Assembly: GCA_030533445.1 (NCBI GenBank)
Contig: CM060066.1
Span: 34,255,235-34,319,234 of the forward strand
DNA: 64,000 bases
DNA from: Cyprinodon diabolis
Lineage: Eukaryota; Chordata; Actinopteri; Cyprinodontiformes; Cyprinodontidae
Direction of reading: 5' to 3'
The position numbers and the translations under genes are program-made. This document shows, in pieces, positions 31,437 to 40,558 of this stretch. The first letter of the stretch is position 1; every line of letters starts with the position of its first letter. The notes beneath the pieces were generated by a model. It was not told the origin of the DNA and ran no database searches. It was given only the letters and a program-made list of their open reading frames with translations.

Positions 31437-33540
31437 TGATTTGCTGTCTCACCTTATGGACACGTATGAGGTCTCTCCCCAGTAAGAGCAGGATCTGCGC
31501 CTCAGGATCAGGCTCTGGGATGTAAGGCGCAACAGGTCTCAAGTGAGCGTGGGAAAGAGCGTCCTCCGGTGAGGGGATTTCTGATCTATTGCTCATGATC
31601 TCATTACATTCAATGAGTGGCGGTAGGTCTAAACACACTTCACTATCTACTGCTTGTACCTGGAAGCCGACTGCCTTCCTTCCAGTCATTTCAACAGTGC
31701 CGGCACAAGTTCTCATCAGGTAGGGTGAAGGGTAACCTTGGATACCAAAAAGCTGGAAAAACTCAGTTCTAGCCAGCGAACGATTGCTTTGGTCGTCAAG
31801 GATGGCGTACATCTTGACTGAGCGTTCTTTCCGTCCTTGTGGGAAAACTTGAACCAAGCATATCTTTGCACAAGATCGTGCTGGGAGGCCTTCTCCGCAG
31901 ACCTCAGTGCACCTTGATGTAATCTCTGAAGGCGTGTTGTTCTGCTGTTCTGTGTCTGGCTTAGTCACAGATGACACTGCTGGTGAGAGGTGTATATCTG
32001 GATGTATGGCTGTGCAGTGTCGATCACTTTCACACTCGTAGCATTTCAGCTCCACAGAACAGTCTTTAGCCATGTGAGTAGCAGAGCAGCACCTAAAACA
32101 TAGTCTGTGATCTCTTAGCAATCCTTTTCGTTCTGTTAGCGGTTTCATTTTAAAGGCTCTGCACTTTTCCAGAGGATGAGATTTGTTGTGAAGTGGGCAG
32201 TATTTAGCTGGATCACCACTGTTTTTCTTCTCCATCTCTGCTTTATACATTGAGTTCGAACCTGCAGCTGCAGACAAGTCTGTCTTATGGACGGCTATAG
32301 TCGTTCTCACACTGTCATGCTTTCCTATGGGCCTCTCATTACGGCAATAAGGGCGGCTGTTGTATGTCAAGCCAAAGCTGGGGTCATTTCTAGCTTTTGC
32401 TTCACTATTGACAAAGTCAGCAAAGAAGGAAAACGGGGGATAACTTACAGCATAATGTTCTTTGTATCTTGATCCAGTAGACAGCCATTTTTCTTGCAGG
32501 TTTATTGGCAGCTTTTCAACAATGGGGTTAATGCCCCGAGGTGTGTCAAGGTAGCTGAGTCCAGGTAAGTATCCATCATCTTTGGCTGAGAGCAGCTCCA
32601 TGAGCAGGTCGCTAAGTTCTCTTAGTTTGATGTTCTCCCTTGAAGTGAGACGAGGAAAACTGTCCAACCGTTTGAATAGAGCACTCTCTATAACTTCGGG
32701 GGTGGCGTAGCACTCTCTGAGCCTTGTCCAAGACATATGAAGAGCAGCTTCAGGGTTAGTGACATGTACTGCTCGAATTCTTTTAATGTGTTCAGATGAT
32801 TCCTTTCCTAGCCATTTTACCAGGAGATCTAACTCTTCACTAGCTGTTAGGTGTAAGTCTTTAGTGGCGTTAAGGAAGGAGGACTGCCACGCTCTGAAGC
32901 TCTCAGGCTGATCATCAAACTTGGTAAGACCTGTCGTTACTAACTCTCTGCGTGCCAGATATTTAGCAAAGTCCATCATGTTAGCAGCTGGATTAATAGC
33001 AGAAGCCCTTCTGTGTCTTGGTGTGGTGGGTGAACCAACATGGCGGTAGTTGGGGCTTAATTCAGGGACCTCCTGCCTTGTCATTGGCTGTGTCTCTTTT
33101 ATATGGGGAGGGGACTGTGTGTCTGGGGCAGGTGTGTCAGGACTGAACCTGGTCTGAGCTTGATGGTTCAGATATGCCTCCGTTCGCCGTTGAACTACCT
33201 GTGGTGAGACGTCACTCCTGATGACACTGCCTATGTCCTCATATTCTGATCGTGCTGCAGCTTCTAAAATCTCAGCCTCTGCATTAGCAGCAGCAGCATC
33301 TTTTTCAAGTTCAAGTGCTTCTAGGTCTGCTTCTAGTGTAGCTTTTTCCAAATCTAATTTGGCTCTCTGTTTTTTCAATTCCAACTCTTTTTGTCCATAT
33401 GTGACCCTGGTGCATGCAGCTTCAGCTGCGGCTCTGGCCTTAGCAGCAGCGCTAGCCACTGAATGCTTGGAGGAAGACGTGCGCTTTGAGCCAGCTACTG
33501 ACACTGCCGTTTCATCCTTTTGCGTTGTCTGTGCTTCCAT
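31351..33540 (-). CDS. gag: BEL/Pao Gag and aspartic protease (729 codons, open)
   Basis: Forms the particle and carries the maturation protease. A Lys/Glu/Ala-rich predicted coiled coil occupies about 45-100 (KELELKKQRAKLDLEKATLE). A capsid-like region at about 195-385 has 'FRAWQSSFLNATKDL', typical of the BEL Gag domain. A CCHC knuckle, C-X2-C-X4-H-X4-C, lies at 481-494 (CFRCCSATHMAKDC) with a Cys/His cluster on each side. The protease active site is LDDQSN at 581-586. The start at 33540 is the first ATG after the 5' LTR. The frame runs through 'QRLDLGWV' and then ends 'SGGHGKGVPQR' within 12 codons. In related elements 'DLGWV' continues into a linker leading to RT in the same frame; here the linker appears deleted and the frame shifted. 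Confidence 0.9.
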   Translation of the reverse strand: MEAQTTQKDETAVSVAGSKRTSSSKHSVASAAAKARAAAEAACTRVTYGQKELELKKQRAKLDLEKATLEADLEALELEKDAAAANAEAEILEAAARSEYEDIGSVIRSDVSPQVVQRRTEAYLNHQAQTRFSPDTPAPDTQSPPHIKETQPMTRQEVPELSPNYRHVGSPTTPRHRRASAINPAANMMDFAKYLARRELVTTGLTKFDDQPESFRAWQSSFLNATKDLHLTASEELDLLVKWLGKESSEHIKRIRAVHVTNPEAALHMSWTRLRECYATPEVIESALFKRLDSFPRLTSRENIKLRELSDLLMELLSAKDDGYLPGLSYLDTPRGINPIVEKLPINLQEKWLSTGSRYKEHYAVSYPPFSFFADFVNSEAKARNDPSFGLTYNSRPYCRNERPIGKHDSVRTTIAVHKTDLSAAAGSNSMYKAEMEKKNSGDPAKYCPLHNKSHPLEKCRAFKMKPLTERKGLLRDHRLCFRCCSATHMAKDCSVELKCYECESDRHCTAIHPDIHLSPAVSSVTKPDTEQQNNTPSEITSRCTEVCGEGLPARSCAKICLVQVFPQGRKERSVKMYAILDDQSNRSLARTEFFQLFGIQGYPSPYLMRTCAGTVEMTGRKAVGFQVQAVDSEVCLDLPPLIECNEIMSNRSEIPSPEDALSHAHLRPVAPYIPEPDPEAQILLLLGRDLIRVHKVRQQINGPHEAPFAQRLDLGWVSGGHGKGVPQR

Positions 33541-33581
33541 AACTGTAGCAGGCGAATCCCTCTGATGATATGGTTTTTTAC

Positions 33582-33956
33582 TATACTGTTCTCTCTATGT
33601 GTTTTGCTCTTGCGTGAACACAGATAAACAGCCAGCCAAACTCCTTATTCAAGAGCCAGGAAGTGAGCGGCTTGCTCCTTTATTGTCTTCTTACAAATTT
33701 AGTCAGCATTTCTGACTGCATTGAATTCGGTGTAAAAAACCATTGCTTTCTGAGAGATTAGCTGCATTTTTGCGGTCCTGAGACGATGCATACACGTTTT
33801 TTCTCCTGCTTACGTTTTTACTTCCTACTTCCGGTTCGGCAGATTTTCAAAATAAAAGCACCCGAAATACATAGAAAAATAAAGAATAGTATATTAACAT
33901 TTCAAAGTCGTTTTTAAGTGTCTTTTAAACATACTAAACATATTCAGGGCAGAACA
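33582..33956 (-). mobile_element. BEL/Pao 5' LTR (375 bp)
   Basis: Starts TGTTCTGCCC on the minus strand. Its last dinucleotide is TA instead of the canonical CA kept in the 3' LTR. It would carry the promoter for gag-pol transcription. Apart from two substitutions it equals 27667-28041. Confidence 0.93.
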
Positions 33957-33961
33957 ACCCT
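33957..33961. repeat. BEL target-site duplication, right copy
   Basis: ACCCT, identical to 27662-27666. Confidence 0.9.
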
Positions 33962-34600
33962 TTTCCGGCTCAAGACCATGGTCTCAGATTTGGAGGCACT
34001 GATCCTCATCCCCCTCACTTCACACTCGGCTGCGAACCGCTCCAGTGAGAGCTGTAGATCACGCCCCGATAAAGCCAATAGAACCAAATCATCTGCGAAT
34101 AACATAGACGCAATCCTAAGGCCATTAAAACAGATCCCCTCAACACCTTGGCTGTGCCTAGAAATTCTGTCCTTTGTGGACAGAATTTCAAAAGTTATGA
34201 ACAGAATCGGTGACAAGGGGCAACCTTGGCAGAGTCCAACCCTCACTGGAAACGAGTCCAACTTACTGCCAGCACTGCGGACCAGGCTCTGACACCGGTC
34301 ATACAGAGACCTAACAGCCCTTATCAAAGGTATTACATACTCCCGGAGTACCCCCCACAGGATCCCCCGAGGGACACGGTCAAGTGCCTTCTCTGGGTCC
34401 ACAAAACACATGTAGACTGGTTGGACAAACGCCCATGCACCCTCCAGAATCCTGCTGAGGGTGTAGAGCTGATCCAGTGTTCCAGGGCCAGGCCGAAAAC
34501 CACACTGCTCCTCCTGAATCTGAGATTCGACTATTCGATGGACCCTCCTTTCCAGAATCCGGGAATAGACCTTACCAGGGAGGCTTATTTCTGTTTGTTT
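33957..34600 (-). pseudogene. Rex3 LINE reverse transcriptase, 5'-truncated upstream part
   Basis: Minus-strand protein contains 'LPGKVYSRILERRVHRIVES', 'EEQCGFRPGPGTLDQLYTL', motif A 'CFVDPEKALDRVPRG', 'LCQGCPLSPILFITF' and motif C 'MLFADDLVLLALSGRDL', ending at the BEL insertion after 'SETMVLSRKR'. On the + strand CGGTGACAAGGGGCAACC (about 34209-34226) resembles the conserved region used to recognise Rex3 in fishes, as I remember it. An insertion 'EILSTK' interrupts the usual ITFMDRIS. The LINE is truncated at about 34600, the usual 5' truncation of target-primed insertion. It continues at 27184-27661 beyond the BEL element. Confidence 0.85.
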
Positions 34601-35467
34601 GCATATTAAAAAAAAATGTTCTATGCTGATTTTTTTATGCAACCTTCCACTAAAATTTTACTTTTTTTTGTTTTTATATGCAGTGTTTATCCTGGGTACC
34701 TGAAGAAGTCCAGACGAAGCAATAAACTCCTTAATTGATGTCAGAATAGGACACTTTTTGTCTGGTTCTATTATGATTGTAATGTAGAATTGTATTTTAT
34801 CTTTGTCATCTACAGAGGTAGCCTTCCCAGATAAGAGTTAGTTACAAGTATACTAAGAAGACTGTAAAAGAACTTTATACATTTTCAGAAAGCTATTTGG
34901 ATTTCAAAGGCATCACTGAAGTTGAGGAAATCACACTCCTTCTAGAAAGGTGACCGAATGTGTCATTTATGATATTGTGAAAATATATATCTGGAAAGAA
35001 ACGTTAACCATTATCTGCTTTGGAAAACAAATTTACCAAGATACTATATTTAGAATAAACAGAAATGTTCCTGCACATTATGAAGAAAACAGTTTAGATA
35101 ATCTGCATAAGAATGCATGATGGATAATGAATAATTCATCCCCCATAATCACCAAAGAGATTGCTATTTCATAAAGGGAATGATTAATCATAATCACATT
35201 TGAGAATATGTCCTAAAATAACTGTAGATGAGATACCAACATGTCATCTTTGAAAGTATGGTTTGAAGTGTGTTAACATAGCTTTGCAACCATTGAATTG
35301 CAACTAGTAGAAATCAGCAAAAATATTTTTTAGATCTAACCAAGCTACACCTTAAACAAATAATAATCTACTAATAAAAGGTCATTTTTTTCATGTTTAA
35401 TTGTCAAATTATGTAAAATTGAGAACACATAGTCCATATGTCTGTCCTACGGATAGATACAAAAGAC
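34601..35467. other. AT-rich intergenic DNA
   Basis: No gene or repeat boundary recognised. Confidence 0.4.
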
Positions 35468-35910
35468 AACTGTCAAACAGCTCCACAGGCAACCCCGTGC
35501 AGAAAAGACACGGCCAGGCAGACAAGCTTCAAGCCAGCTCCCATGTCAGAGGATGAAAGAGACCAGACACAGTTTGTCAGAGTAAGAGAAACAGGACTAG
35601 ACTGAAAAACAGGCCAAGCTCCAACATCTATAAACAAAGGTGTTGATGGCAGCAGCACAGCTGATATTTCTCACCAGGATTGAGTTACAGCCAAACAGGA
35701 ACAGACCAGATGAAACTACTATTATGAAAAGGCCCTATGTCCTCCAGCGGTCTAAGCCTACAACAGCATAACTATAGAGAAAGCTCAGGATAAACTGAGC
35801 AACTCAAACTAAAAGCTTTATCAAAATCGAACGTTTTAAGCCTGTCATAAAAGTGGGCAGGCTGTCTGCCTCACGGACTAAAACTAGTAGTTGGTTAAAC
35901 TTCTACTTTT
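35468..35910 (-). pseudogene. L2-type LINE fragment (3'UTR and last codons)
   Basis: Aligns with 56940-57445. Shared words include GGCCAGGCAGACAAGCTTC/GAGCTCC, CCAGCTCCCATG, GAAACAGGACTA, AAGGTGTTGATGG, CCCTATGTCCTCCAG, AAAGCTTTATCAAAA and CTGTCTGCCTCACGGACTAAAACT. The end encodes, on the minus strand, the equivalent of '[19 protein letters not shown]' in a degraded form. No complete frame. Confidence 0.75.
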
Positions 35911-38900
35911 AAAAAAACCAAATACCATCAAGTTTTTTTTTTAGTTCACTATCTTAAAGTCTATATATGAATTGATTTTTATACTTTTTCAAGGACACTG
36001 AATGACCTTTAATGAGAATTCATCCCAAGCAGAGAGTCAGATGGCGAAAACAAAAATCACTGACTGCTAAATTACCACAAAAAGCTTCTTTTTCTTTTCC
36101 TATTTTGGACCAAAACTATATTCAAGTACGTTTTTGTATAAAGATGAACACAAAGCACAAATGCAAAAGCCTGATGAATATTTATACCATCTGTGGTTTC
36201 CATGCCTGTAATGTAAAATGGGTTTATGTTGATGAAGCAATGAGACGGCTTGGAAGAGGCTTCGAAGCATCCAATGCAGGTCATTGAGATTCCATTACAG
36301 TTTCCCCACTGCTGACTGCTGAATGTTGTGTAAATGTTTTTATTTATAAAACAAAGATTAATTTTAGAACTGTAAATATACAGTCATATGTTTATATTAC
36401 TATTTTTATTTATTTATTTATTACTGCTTTCAAGACTGTTTTAAAAGCTTTCAAAGCTGTTTTAAACAAAATTTATTTTTGTTTACACTTGTGTATACAA
36501 AATGACAAAAGAAATCTGTCTAAGTCTAAGACAGATGATGGATGGAAGGAGTTAAATGACTGTGTTGGGTGGTTTCTTGTTCCTTTTCTGTTTCCCCTCT
36601 TAGCCATATTCCTACAACATCCCTCTCTTTGTCTTTTGTTCCTATTATTCTTTCTTACTTTCTCCAATCTTGTTTCAAACCCACCTCAGTCTCCTTTACC
36701 TTCTCCGGAATTAGATGATGGCAGTGGGTAGAGGAAATCTCTTTCTTTCCTGCTGCTAAGGGAGTCAACATCTCCTACGTCCTCTGGTCTTTGGCCATGA
36801 ACAAATTCCACAATCACTGTTGGATAGAAAAGGCAGTTGGCCAACAAGACAGAGAAACAAGCAGACATTGAGTTAGATGGTTAAAAAGGGAAAGAAATAT
36901 GATGCATTGGGAGGTGGTGGAATAGACTGAGAATGAAGAAGACGAAGCCCTGGATAAATAAAAGGATTTGGTAATTAAAACTAACATTTCAAATAAATCA
37001 CTGTGTGTTTTAATAGATTAAGCTTCCATCATGAGTCTGCCTCAGACTGTTCAAGTCAAACCACAGCGACACCACGGTCATAAAATGACAACTGGTTACA
37101 CTGTCTAAGACGGTTATTAGGATAAGCAAAGAGCGATTAAGTGTTAATAAAATAATAAATAATGAGCTTCCACTCTGTCTCATTAGCAAGTAGTTAATAA
37201 CCATACAGCGGGTCACTATCAGCCAAAACAAGCAGGAGGGGAAGAACGAAGGGTGGGAAAAAATCTTAATGAAAAATATCTCAGTTGAAAGGCTTAAGAA
37301 GCAGGCACAGGGGGCATAATGCCATTTAATTGTGATTTCTTGTTTAGTTCCCAAGATGAACATTTTAATCCAAAGTCAAACAGACTCGCCTTGGTGCCTT
37401 CTGACACTTAGTATGTAGCCTCGAAAAAGACTGTTGAGCTCTGCAGCTGTTTGCTGAGCCCAAAACCTCTCTCATTTCCTCAAAAATTCCCCGAAACCAT
37501 AAACAGCACTGATAACAAAAGTAATCTTTTAAAAAACATGATTTTAATGGGGGGTTAGATCCTGTTTTTTACAAGCATGTACAATTTTTTTGTGTGAATA
37601 ACATATTTATTCATTTCATTTTCTTCTTGCCCATTTGTCAGTTCTGGGGATGTGGGTAATTTTGTGTAACAAGAGCGCCCCCATGAGGCATTAAGTCATA
37701 CCAGCTGGCTGTCCAGAGGGATGAGCATCACTTGAGGGACTGGGCTGCAGCACGCCGGAGTAGATTAAGGAGGGAAATTATTTATAAATTCCCCCTCAAT
37801 AATTTATCCAGCAATTCCTTCCAGTGTTTACTCAGGGGTTATTAAATATTATGCTTCAAAAGCTGCTCAAAATACAGAATTGTCAGAGGACATGCTAGGA
37901 TACTTTTAATTCGTGCACACACAGAACTTGCAGTTCGTAGAACCAGTATTCAACAAGCAATTAAAGAAGAGGCAAATTTCTCTACATTTCAACTTAATAT
38001 CTGCACATCTCTTTCTTACCACTTTATTGCTCTTTAGGAATCCTTTAGCTTAGCATCAATGGCTCAAGTTTTTATATGTGTGTAGGAAGTGGGTGTGTGA
38101 GAGAAAGAGTGTGTACTTTATACTTGTGCATGTGTGGGTGAGAAGAGGTAATGGAATATCTGCAGCTTGGCTAATCCGATATTTCTCCCCTCCATCTCAG
38201 GCCACATCCCCCTCTCTAACACAGAGGCTCAGTACAGAGAGTGACAAACCTCTGTCTCTTGGCTTAGAGACTGCAGCTAGTTTATCCAGTATAGCCAGCT
38301 TAGCTAGAGAGAAGAAATATAACCTTGAGGCTTTTGCCCCCTTGTTTTGGCTTATAGCACAACACTAACCAGATAGCTCTGCTGAACTAGGTTTAAGGTA
38401 AAAGATACATTTCTCAAATATTTTTTTCCACAAACAAAATGTTGAAAGGTGTGGCATGCATTCGTGGTCATCCATCCTTTACATAAATTACTTGTAGTAA
38501 AACCTCTTTTTGCTGCGGCTACTAGATAAAGTATTTTGGATTATTTTGGTTTTCGATAGTCAGTTTTTCCCATACTATCTAAAACAGCTCAAAAATAATT
38601 AAACTGAATAGTGGTGGGGTTTTTTCACATATCCCATAACATTTTTATTTCTGAACCTAGAATGGGCTTTTCTAACACTGAAAACTGTAGTTAAATTAGA
38701 TAGAGCTTCATTTTGACCTTCTTTTAATTCTGAAAAGGACATCTTTTTATAGCCTCATCAAACTAACATGACATCAAATGAACATTGCAATCCCGATGCA
38801 AGCTAAATTGTACTGGCAGGCAATATGGAAATGAGGACTTCGATGGTGCAAAAAAAAAGAACGGCTATAGATTCATCCTTCGGAAATGTTTGTGTCTGAC

Positions 38901-39308
38901 ATTTCTTCAGCTTCTCACCCAACTTGTTGCCCTTTGTTAGGACTCCCTCCATCTGTTCTGTGTCCCCCCCCTCCTGTGAGGAAAGAAAAAGAAAGCAGCA
39001 CATATCTTTGTGTGTGTTCGTTTGATCTGGTTCAAAGGGAGCAAAAGGGGGTAGAAACACAAACCATGGCTATCGCCGCTTTCCAGTCTCTTCCACACTC
39101 ACAGCCTGTCTCCTTTGCTCTGCTATGTTATGGAGGGAATTTTTTTGAAAGTGTGTGCAGCAGGGAAAACAATTAACAAAGCAGAAAAGAAAACACCAAT
39201 AAACTGCTTGAGGGAAAACAAGAGCAGGGATTAGAGTGACACAGAAGATTCCTCTGCATGATAGTCAAAGAAATTATAAGATTTGCTTAAAAGGCACATA
39301 TACATATA
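35911..39308. other. Intergenic DNA, possible conserved non-coding blocks
   Basis: No coding exon supported. A LINE-tail scrap (TGTGTATACAAAATGACAAAAG..TCTAAGTCTAAG) sits at about 36489-36530. The blocks 37010-37330 and 37640-37900 have complex, homeodomain-site-rich sequence (ATTA/TAAT words, TTATTTATAAATT) and no repeat resemblance, so they are candidates for regulatory sequence; this is inference only. 38900-39000 has a C-rich patch. Confidence 0.35.
39307..39308. repeat. TA target duplication, left
   Basis: TA abutting CACTATATTG; the matching TA follows the other end at 40557-40558, the Tc1/mariner signature. Confidence 0.85.
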
Positions 39309-40556
39309 CACTATATTGCCAAAAGTATTTGCTCACCCATCCAAATTATTGGAATCAGGTGTTCCAATCACTTCCATGGCCACAGGTGTATAAATTCAAG
39401 CACCTAGGCATGCAGACTGTTTTTACAAACATTTGTGAAAGAATGGGTCGCTCTCAGGAGCTCAGTGAATTCCAGCGTGGAACTGTGATAGGATGCCACC
39501 TGTGCAACAAATCCAGTCGTGAAATTTCCTCGCTCCTAAATATTCCACAGTCAACTGTCAGCTGTATTATAAGAAAATGGAAGTGTTTGGGAACGACAGC
39601 AACTCAGCCACGAAGTGGTAGGCCACGTAAACTGACGGAGCGGGGTCAGCGGATGCTGAAGCGCATAGTGCGAAGAGGTCGCCAACTTTCTGCAGAGTCA
39701 ATCACTACAGACCTCCAAACTTCATGTGGCCTTCAGATTAGCTCAAGAACAGTGCGCAGAGAGCTTCATGGAATGGGTTTCCATGGTCGAGCAGCTGCAT
39801 CCAAGCCATACATAACCAAGTGCAATGCAAAGCGTCGGATGCAGTGGTGTAAAGCACGCCGCCACTGGACTCTAGAGCAGTGGAGACGCGTTCTCTGGAG
39901 TGACGAATCGCGCTTCTCCATCTGGCAATCTGATGGACGGGTCTGGGTTTGGCGGTTGCCAGGAGAACGGTACTTGTCTGACTGCATTGTGCCAAGTGTA
40001 AAGTTTGGTGGAGGGGGGATTATGGTGTGGGGTTGTTTTTCAGGAGCTGGGCTTGGCCCCTTAGTTCCAGTGAAAGGAACTCTGAATGCTTCAGCATACC
40101 AAGACATTTTGGACAATTCCATGCTCCCAACTTTGTGGGAACAGTTTGGAGCTGGCCCCTTCCTCTTCCAACATGACTGTGCACCAGTGCACAAAGCAAG
40201 GTCCATAAAGACATGGATGACAGAGTCTGGTGTGGATGAACTTGACTGGCCTGCACAGAGTCCTGACCTCAACCCGATAGAACACCTTTGGGATGAATTA
40301 GAGCGGAGACTGAGAGCCAGGCCTTCTCGTCCAACATCAGTGTGCGACCTCACAAATGCGCTTCTGGAAGAATGGTCAAAAATTCCCATAAACACACTCC
40401 TAAACCTTGTGGACAGCCTTCCCAGAAGAGTTGAAGCTGTTCTAGCTGCAAAGGGTGGACCGACGTCATATTGAACCCTATGGATTAGGAACGGGATGTC
40501 ACTTAAGCTCATATGTGAGTCAAGGCAGGTGAGCAAATACTTTTGGCAATATAGTG
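39309..40556 (+). mobile_element. Tc1-like transposon, complete, 1248 bp
   Basis: Terminal inverted repeats of about 29 bp: left CACTATATTGCCAAAAGTAT and onward to GCTCACC, right the exact complement ending in ACTTTTGGCAATATAGTG. Outside each end is TA. Between them is one uninterrupted transposase gene. Size and structure match a full-length Tc1-like element, and arms are identical over 29 bp by eye. Such an element may still be capable of movement. Confidence 0.93.
39443..40474 (+). CDS. Tc1-like DD34E transposase, 343 aa, intact
   Basis: Catalyses cut-and-paste movement of the surrounding element. I chose the ATG at 39443 ([17 protein letters not shown]), because Tc1 transposases start with this helix; an upstream in-frame ATG at 39236 lies outside the element and would add flank-encoded residues. 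A paired-type helix-turn-helix occupies about 1-50 ([20 protein letters not shown]). The GRPRK motif near 60 is followed by a second DNA-binding helix region ([11 protein letters not shown]). The catalytic triad is Asp154 ([11 protein letters not shown]), Asp245 ([11 protein letters not shown]) and Glu280 ([11 protein letters not shown]), with 34 residues between the last two. The glycine-rich [13 protein letters not shown] lies between Asp154 and Asp245. Length is normal for Tc1 and no stop or frameshift is present. Antisense frames over this gene are shadows. Confidence 0.95.
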   Translation: MGRSQELSEFQRGTVIGCHLCNKSSREISSLLNIPQSTVSCIIRKWKCLGTTATQPRSGRPRKLTERGQRMLKRIVRRGRQLSAESITTDLQTSCGLQISSRTVRRELHGMGFHGRAAASKPYITKCNAKRRMQWCKARRHWTLEQWRRVLWSDESRFSIWQSDGRVWVWRLPGERYLSDCIVPSVKFGGGGIMVWGCFSGAGLGPLVPVKGTLNASAYQDILDNSMLPTLWEQFGAGPFLFQHDCAPVHKARSIKTWMTESGVDELDWPAQSPDLNPIEHLWDELERRLRARPSRPTSVCDLTNALLEEWSKIPINTLLNLVDSLPRRVEAVLAAKGGPTSY

Positions 40557-40558
40557 TA
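40557..40558. repeat. TA target duplication, right
   Basis: TA following ATAGTG, partner of 39307-39308. Confidence 0.85.

Larger units (their letters stand above)
27667..33956 (-). mobile_element. BEL/Pao LTR retrotransposon, 6290 bp, young insertion
   Basis: Complete element on the minus strand: 5' LTR (33582-33956), a very short leader (about 41 bp), gag-protease frame (33540-31351), RT-RNase H-integrase frame (31436-28077), polypurine tract and 3' LTR (27667-28041). It is flanked by perfect 5-bp ACCCT copies and lies within a Rex3 LINE. The LTRs differ at 2 of 375 positions, which points to recent integration. The pol domain order PR-RT-RH-IN, the LDDQSN protease motif and YVDD RT box identify BEL/Pao. 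I did not recognise a convincing primer-binding site; no TGG start follows the 5' LTR in the expected place. There is no envelope-like frame. Confidence 0.93.

Noticed and set aside
33541..33581. tRNA primer-binding site after the BEL 5' LTR
   Set aside because: The leader has no TGG start next to the LTR; CGAATCCCTCT on the opposite strand looks like a tRNA arm but is not placed to prime.
39236..39442. N-terminal extension of the Tc1 transposase frame
   Set aside because: Starts outside the transposon and crosses the inverted repeat; the family start is the ATG at 39443.
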